Of a DNA stretch of 64,000 bases, positions 24,101-33,100 are shown piece after piece. The notes beneath the pieces were generated by a model, which was not told the origin of the DNA, searched no databases, and saw only the letters and a list, made by a program, of their open reading frames with translations. The position numbers and the translations under genes were made by a program. Source of the DNA: Pisaster brevispinus (taxonomy: Eukaryota; Echinodermata; Asteroidea; Forcipulatida; Asteriidae); assembly GCA_023634235.1 (NCBI GenBank), contig JAMKCF010000008.1, positions 8,202,176 to 8,266,175 on the forward strand, written 5' to 3'. Each line of letters starts with the position of its first letter. Position 1 is the first letter of the stretch.

Positions 24101-27100
24101 CCATTACTCACTGGAAAAGAGGTTCCAGTACAGCTTCCTCGAAGTTTCAATGTCTGAAATACAAGACATGATTTAGTTTGAATTGATTTGAATTTGTTTG
24201 GATAAAACAGAGCAAGAGCATGGCAAAAATACATAACATATATACAAGTGTAACAACATGTATGGAGGATAACAATGGAAATAAAGTAGAAAAAAAACAG
24301 AAAAACTGCCCCCAAATTATCCAAGGATAGCCCATTAGTTGGTGTACTGATTTGCTTATTTAGACATTTTCCAAGTGTGAAACTCAATTAATTTACAGGG
24401 GTTGTACAAAAGATATTTTAATTGCGAAAACCAAACACATTTGATATGTAGATATAAGGATTTTTCCCCTTGATATCATTGGGGGAGGGGGGGGGGCAAG
24501 GGTTGTCAGTGGGGCTCACAGGCCTTGAACTTTGCTCTTGAAGGGGCACAGCAATATTCCTCTGGCCCGGCGTAAGGGGCACTCTATGAGGAAAATGTAA
24601 ATTTGTAATGGAACTTTGCAAAGGGCACCACAGTAAAAGCACAGGGCACGGCAGCTATTGCTGTGGGTGCCACGGGCTTATTTCGAGGCCTGGGCTCATT
24701 GAGCAATTAGTCCCTCTCCTGACTCTTTGGTTATGAGGAAGAGAAAATCAAGAATGAAGTGTAGTTTTGCATTTTAGTGGGGTTTGTTTGGGGGTTGATA
24801 TTTGGGGTAGGGGCAGGAGGAGTGCAAGTTAATAGCCAGAATCCGCAAGAGATGTGTCTAAATTTGTAGTAATTTGCTTTAAAGTGTCACATTTCTGTAT
24901 AAACTACATTTTTGTGTGGAAATGACATAAAAGACATTGAGATGCACCTCTGCCATGGCTAACAGCAAAGAGGGTCTTTTATGTTCTTGTCTTCAGTTTG
25001 ATTTGTCAAATTTGGTTAAATTTTGTGATTTATTTATTTATTTAATATTTCAACTGGGTGGCCCATTCAGTGGTAACCACTGTGCTCCCATGGGTCCCAG
25101 CTTGTACAAAGATACATTAAAAATTCAAACAGAACACAAACTGCTTACAATAATATTAGAGAAAAAAAATTCGTGGAAAATATAGAAATAAAGAAACAAA
25201 ACAAAGTGTTTGGAATGAATGTGTCCCTCAAAAAATAATATTGAAGCATCTCTTTGATATTTAAAAAAAAAATTGTTTGAAAACTGACTATTTTCTTTGA
25301 GTCAAAACATGAGTTTCTTTAAATCAACACAGCTACCTTAACTCCAATGTCACTCTCTGTGAACTCTGCCTAGGGTTGACTTCACGTGGAAACTGGAGTA
25401 AATTTTGCTGTGTGTGCAGTTCAGGCTGGTGTCAAAACCCTGTGGGGTATCTTATTTTATAGTTTGTTGGTCTATGAAGAAATGTAATAGGTCCGTGTTA
25501 TCACATTACATACAGGAAGTGTGGCATGATTAGGCCAATGATAAAAGGTGCAATCGTTTGTTAGTATTTGGAGATGAAAAAATTGCAGTTTTTAAAGGGT
25601 GGTATAATATATTTTGTTAAAAATAAATGTATTTCATTAGTGTACTTTTGAAGACTCATGTCAGATAAGTTTTACCTTTTTTTTCCATCTGCTCTTTTTC
25701 CTTAAAGAGCACATTCTTATCACGCTGTGAATTACCTGTTTATTAAAAACACCTTTTAAAAGATTGTTTTTGAATATTCACAACTCACTTTTATTCTGTT
25801 AATGTTTTTAATATTTTTTTAACAGCATTCTCAGTTTTTGTTTTTTTTTACCTATAAAAACAAATTATTTTATGTAAGGGAGGTTCTAAAAAGCTAACTT
25901 TCATTGTGACCAAAATTAACATAGAGGAAGCACAAAAGTTGGGGCAACTTACAAAAAAATAGGGCAGGCATTAACAAAGATGGGTTGGATTGGGTAGTAT
26001 GAATGTTATTGATCTTAATTCCCTAAAGTAGTTTACTAGGATCATTCCTCACTCTAACAAAATCCAACAGCATACTGGTAACTCAAAACCCAAACTGTCG
26101 GTACTCTGATTATGGTGGTATGCCTGATCCCAATCTGAAAAGCATAATCAGTGTACTCAGTCCAACAGAGTCAAACAAAATATGCAGTTGGATTTTGACG
26201 GGTCGGGGGGGGGGGATGGAATGGTTAATTAATGCATGTCAACACTGACGAGCACAAACATTGTTGAGAAGTACCACTTTGGGGGAAGGTGGGACTTGTT
26301 AATTTTCTCTGTACAAACTAAATATTTAAAAACATTTTGGAGTACCCCTTTGGATAACTTCCTATATTTGTTTTGATTACACACAATGGGACGAAGCATT
26401 TTACTTTACAAATAATTCCACTTTCTTTATTTTTTTTCAACATCCGTTGCCAGGATGTGATTTTAGCGTGTGGCTGTTCTGGTGCAATAGAGATGGCACT
26501 GTTAGTGCTTGCCAACCCAGGTCAGAATGTGCTGGTACCCTGCCCAGGTTTCTCCATATACCGCACCTTGGCAGGGTCATACCAGTTTGAACCCAGGGGA
26601 TACAAACTACTGGTAGGTTTTGAGAACGCCAATAAATTGAGAAACTGTTGAATAGACAAATCACAGTTTTCTGTCTGGCAGTGTGTTATAAAAGACAAAG
26701 TTGAAATGATTCTTCGCAGGAATTCTTTTAAAACAAAAAGGGTAAAAATGTGGGCAGCCCACAAGTCCATGCGTTTATCTACTGGTCCTTGCTCTGTGAT
26801 CTAGTAGTACCAATTAAAACCAGAGATTAAAAAAAGAAAAGAGAAATGGGTCTTGTTTTCTCCTGTGTACAAGTTCTCTATGACTTGCTCAAAAAGTTCA
26901 AGTCGAACAAGAAATGGAGGGGGTAGGACTTTGGTTTACGTGTACCAATGGAACAATGCTCTCCACAAAGTTTTCTTTGCTAATTTTTTACCCACGAGAG
27001 GTTTTTTTTTTTAAAGAAAGGGAACAATAGAAGGACCCCACAGAACCCATCCGTTAGGATCAGGATTTATTTACAAACTGAGCAGGTCCGTAATTTGATT

Positions 27101-30100
27101 TTGCAACAAACCCAAACTAGGCTTCCTTAAAGTGTCTAAATAATGGGAGGAAACATATGGCAAGTTCTCAGTTTAGCATATCAAAAAACATGTGGAGTGT
27201 CTACCCATTGAAACAGAGAACTGAAAAGGGATCTTGGTATTCCTTTGGCAGAACATTCTGGCTTTAGTTTCATGTACAAACTCATGGGAGATGTCGCTAG
27301 AAAAACACTAGGTCCAAACATTTGATGAACAAAGAGAAGTTCTCGATTTACAGGGTTGACAAATGGTGGTGTGTTTGTCAGCGTGTCCACCCATTGAAAC
27401 CTAGGACTTTAACAAAAGGGATCTGAGTGTTTGACAAAGTGAGGAAGTCATTGCTTCGCTTTCCTGTACAAAACCAACGGGGACGTCGCTAAAAAAAAAA
27501 GAAGAGAGGTCCAAACAATGGGAGAACAAACAGAAGTTCTTGATTTACGGGATTCACAAACATGTGTGCCCTTACACACACCAACTTACGGGGTATGTTC
27601 AAGTGGTACCCCACAGAGGATTTCTTTAGAAAAAGGAATAATAGAACAACAATGGAAATACCCCGTAACTGCCATATGTGTGTGTGTGTTTTTAAAGGCC
27701 ATTTTTAAACCAAAGCTTTGACTTTCTCTTTGGCACTCTCTATCTGTTTGAATTCCCATACCGAAAGTGTCAGTTTTCAAAATGACTGATGAGGGCCAAG
27801 CCGGGACCTAAGCCAAAGACGTAAATTCAAAAATGACCTTTGATTTTTGGTATAAAACGACTTCAGTTATCCTTTATACTGCGCCCTCTCCTCACAGAGT
27901 GTACTTTTGCTTGAAACTTTTGAACAAACGACAGTGAAACTCAGACTTTTATTTTTGTTTTCCGCTGATAGCCTGAGAAGTCATGGGAGGCTGATCTTGA
28001 ACACATGGAATCTCTTATTGATGATAAGACGGCGTGCATCGTCGTCAACAGTCCTTCCAACCCATGTGGGGGAGTCTTCAACAAGGAACATCTTGAAGAT
28101 ATCTGCAGAAGTAAGAAGCCAGCTGAAAATAACAACTGCATTCTCACTTTCTTGCCAAATTTTTGGAAGAATTGTTCTGAATGTTAAAAAAAAAAATTTC
28201 TGGTGGGGGGTAGGGGAGTCTGGTGTTGTAGTGAAGTACTTTTCAGTCGAGTATCAAGTACTACCAAGTACACATTAAATGGCCCATGAAGCAAATTGTT
28301 CCAAGTAGGAACATATTTTGTGCTACATTCTCATTTTCTTAAACCCATAAACAGAGAAGTTTCGTGGCCGAGTGGTTAAGAGCACCGAATTCAAACTCTG
28401 GTGTTCTGATCAGCAGAGTGTGGGTTCGAATCCCCAGCCGTGACACTTGTGTCCTTGAGCAAGACACTTTACCATTGCTTCGTCCTTCGGATGGGACGTA
28501 AAGCCGTTGGTCCCGTGTGTTGTGTAACGCATGTAAAAGAACCCAGTGCACTTATCGAAAAGAGAAGGGGTTCACCCCGGTGTTCCTGGTTGTGGCTGCT
28601 TAATGCGCCGTAGCACCTTGTAAACCCTTATACGGTGCTAAATAATTGGGTCTCAGAATCCACCACTGCAATAACCTATCTTTCTGAAAGTTTGTATATA
28701 CTCAGCGCCTTGAGTACCTTGTTTGGTAGATAAGTGCGCTATATAAGACTTCGATATTAAACAGAGAGACCTTTTTGGTTGATTTTATTTCAGATTGTTT
28801 GTCTCCCCCCAATTTGTTTTTGTCCCCAAATAAATATTTTAGCCTGCTATTTTATTTGATAACTCAGGATGGCTGATTGACTGACTCCAAACTCGAAAAA
28901 GACGTTTAAATAATGATCTTGCTAAAAGAAACTTGTAAAAGTGGTCAGATACTGCCTGAGACAGTACCACAGAGCATTTAGAATCCAAATTGTTTTGGTG
29001 CCCTTAAGCGGGCCCCTGACCCCACACCGTTGAGGCTTCCGCTACGCGCTCTCAAGTGCCACAGCTTGCCTTTACAACTTGCTGCTTGGTACATTTCATG
29101 CCCTCCCCCCCTCCGTTCAGAGAATCCTGGATCCGCCCCTGTTGAGTAGAACTCAAGTCTGAAGACGACAACACTGGGGAAGTCTCCCAGGACATGTTGG
29201 TTATGGAGCATCAAAGAAATTCATACTTGGTACAAAAGTTCAGTGTGTTGAATTAAAATTTTCAGCACTTTTTATTTACATTGTATGTTCTTCACATAAT
29301 TTCCGTTACTTGCAGTTGCTTTCATTTTGTAAATTTTAAGGCAAGGACAGGTTTATTCAAATTGTATTTTTTTGTTAAAAAGGTTGATTTTATTTATTTT
29401 TGTTTTTAAAATTTAACTCTATGTGTCATTTCTTTTACAGTTGCTGAGCGGTACAGACTACCCATCTTGTCCGATGAAGTTTATGCTGATATGGTTTTTC
29501 CCGGGCAAGAATTTCATCCACTCTCCTCCATTGCCAAAAACGTCCCAGTACTAACGTGTGGTGGACTCGCTAAAAGGTGAGTCACAAGGTGCAGTAATAA
29601 AACTACGTTTGAAGAAACGCTGATAAAGGCTTAGTAGCCTTACCAGAACATTCCACACAAAACTTCTTTTCTGTATTACTACTCGGGTACCGCCAGTTTT
29701 CCGGCTATTGCCAGAATTCAAGCTTTTTCATATTTTTCCAAAATGAAATCCGGCGTTTCGTCTGTCATCAGGGCGGAAAGAAATTCCTTTACAGTTTATG
29801 CTCAGATATATATAGTTTTAATGTATTAAGTTTGTGGTACCACCATGTGTATATATCTACTTTGCTGTGTAGATTTGTTTTGTTTTAAAACCTGTCTTGC
29901 TATTTATTTTACTGCCCTGGGGTAGATTTCGGAATTCAGGAGACTACTTAGTTCTGAAAAGAACGAATCTTCTCAAAGAACAAATCTACACAGCAAAGTA
30001 GATATATATACACATGGTGTTACCGCAAACTGAATATACATTGGTACCTCACCATGCAGTGCCTCAAATCCCTTATGTATAGTCTCAGTTATCAAGACCT

Positions 30101-33100
30101 TCATACAAATTTGTCAATGCAATTGCGCAATGCTCCAGTATTTTTCACCAAACAGAGGGTGTAGGCTCCCATTTTTGTCCTTAAATTATCATTCATTATA
30201 AGCCTCTTGGGATCTGCTGCATGTACAGCCCCCAAGTAGCTAATAATTACAATAATATACAGTTCTTATTAGCGCTTTATCCCAACCTTTGAGTGTCTCA
30301 AAGTGCTCATTGTTTTTACCTCAGGTTTGCAGAGTTTTGTTTGAATTATATGAGGCCCATGTTGCACCTTGTAAGGGCATAGAGAAAGGACCACGGAAGG
30401 AGTTGCAACTTTCTTATTTCAGAGGAAACATGATCACCGCCGCAAATACCTTGCAGTTATATGCAATTGTATTGTGACTGCTGACACAAACATACACTTT
30501 GTGGTCAGCCAAATGTCCATAGCGCAGCGATGCAGTGCATTTTGGGTAATCGGCTAGTGCAGAACCCCAAACCAGTAGTTCTGTTGAATGAAAGTTTTGG
30601 CAGAAAAAGAATGTTTTCAGTCTTAAAATGTTTTGGTTCGTGGTTTGGAGTTGGTCACAGTTGGCCACATCTTCGATTAACAGGGTCAAAAGACAAACTC
30701 ACTCCCTGCCAGGTGCACAATTTTTCGACCCAGAAAAACTCTGAAAATTGTGTTTATGTATACTTTAACCAAAGTCATAATTCTCACGTGACTTTTGAAG
30801 ATTTTGATGTAAATGTCCTGAACTTTGGTTGATTTTCAAAAGTGTACTGGGTTCCTTAACATGCATTACACAACACACAGGACCTACAGCTCTAAGTCCC
30901 ATCCGAAAGGATGGAGCTTTCGTGGTTAATGGATAATGCTAAGTGTTACTCAAATGCACCATCTCAGCCTTCATAGGTTCCCATTGATAATACACCTGGG
31001 TGAAGGGAAGCAAATATGATTTAGTGTCTTGCTCAAGCAGTCAAGGACCCAAATGCCATAATTGGGTTGACCAGGATTCAAACTTGATTTGTGATGATGA
31101 TGTTGCCACATGATAGATCAACGAAGACATACAAAATAAAAGTACTGCTCTGTTTTATTGCAGGCATCTTGTACCAGGTTGGAGGTTAGGCTGGATCCTG
31201 ATCCATGACCCATGTGATGCATTCAAAGATGAGGTCAGTTACTAGACTTTCCCCCATCAAAATTTTGTTCGTAACCCTACCCCCCCCAAAAAAAGTTATT
31301 GAGTCCATCAGATCCTGACTCTGTAGTTAGCTAACTATTAAAGTAGTTAGCTAACTATTAAAGTAGTTAGCTAACTATTGAACTTGTGAACTCTTTCAAA
31401 ATGGGTGTTAATGGACTTAATTATTGTATCGTAGATAAACACAAATTGGATGTAGTTTTGCCCTTTCTGAGTTCTGCAGAAATAAATTACTGTAGGCTTG
31501 AGTGGGATCCACCCTACAACTTTCTGCTTTCTGTAGAGCGCCGGCACATTAATCCAGAGGTTGTAGGTTCAAATCCCGTCCTAGTCAATTTTTCTTATTT
31601 CAACCCATACTTCATGCTCTGATGTTCTCTTTGCAGGTGAGGCAGGGCTTGATGAACCTATCGACACGTATCCTCGGTCCCTGCACAGTCATTCAGGCAG
31701 CATTACCAAGAATCTTCTCTGAAACACCGCCAGATTTCTACACAAAAAGCGTGAAAGTTTTTCAGGTGAGGAACGGTACTGGTCGTTGCAATCAGTGCAG
31801 GGGTCCAGTTTCATGGCTCTGATCATCGCAGAATCTCATGATATTGGGCCCCGTTGATTTGTCATATAGATAATATGAATATACAGACGTACAAGTTGCC
31901 AGAGTTTCTCAAGTGCTTATCTTAGAGAGCTAGTTTTAGCAAAGTTTAGAAAGGTCCTCATTAGACTACTGGGTAGACTCCAGCTTGAATGCTTATTTCT
32001 TGAATGGGGTCTTTTGCGGACACTAGGTGGCCTCAGACTTTAATATGGCGTGTCGTGGCCGAGCGGCCAAGTGCACCGGACTCAAGCTCTGGTGTTTCTG
32101 ACCAGCAGAGTGCAGGTTCCAGTCTTGGTTCTGACACTTGTGTCCTTCAACAAGACACTTAACAACTATTGCTTCGTCCTTTGGATGGGACGTAAAGTGG
32201 GAGGTGCCGTGCAATGTGTATTGCACATAAAAGTACCCTGTTACACTTAATGCTATGAAAAGGTGTTTGCTCCAGTGTTTCTGGCGGTAGCTTGTAAATG
32301 CGCCGCAGCACCTTATTTACCCTTATAAAGTTCTACATTAATCAGTCTCGTAATTCAGCAAATTTTAAATCCTGTTTGAAATGTTTCTCTTTTTTCCTTG
32401 AGTCCCTTATTAATATATTGTTGTGATTGCCCTTGGAAATGAGGGCATGCTCCTCGGGACCCTATAAACAATAGCAATTAACGTGGGCTCGTTTTCACAA
32501 AGTACTAATATTCAGCTTAGATGAGCTGTCAATATTTACTTAGCAAGCAAAATCGATACTCAATCAATCTTAACTCTTTGTGAAATCTGCCCCTGGTACA
32601 TCTGCTGCCACCATGCAACCCAACCTGCCGATTAAACGGACAGATGTTGTGTTGGGCATAATTTGTAATATGGAGATACAAGTTGTGTTGGGCCTAATTT
32701 GTAATACGGAGTGTACAAGTTGTGTTGGGCATTGTTTGTAAATTGGAGGTACAATTCTTTTGTTCGTTTCTGTAGGAGAATTCCGAGTTGATATATGAAA
32801 CCCTTTCACACGTCCCAGGACTCTTCCCTGTCATGCCCTGTGGAGCCATGTATTTTATGGTAAGCTTGTTATGCCTCGAGTAAGATTAGGAGCTTCTTAT
32901 GAGGTCCTGTAAGGAAGGTGTCAATATATACCTGGCCAGGAATTACACCAAGGCCATGGCCTCTGTTGTTGCCTCTTGTCTTGGTCTTGATGCTATTTCA
33001 AAAGTTTCCCATAGACTTTAAAGAGGAAGGGAAATGACCAATTCAATTTTGTGATGTTTTCATTTTCCAATAGAGAGAGTCCTCATAAGAGTGCGGAAAA

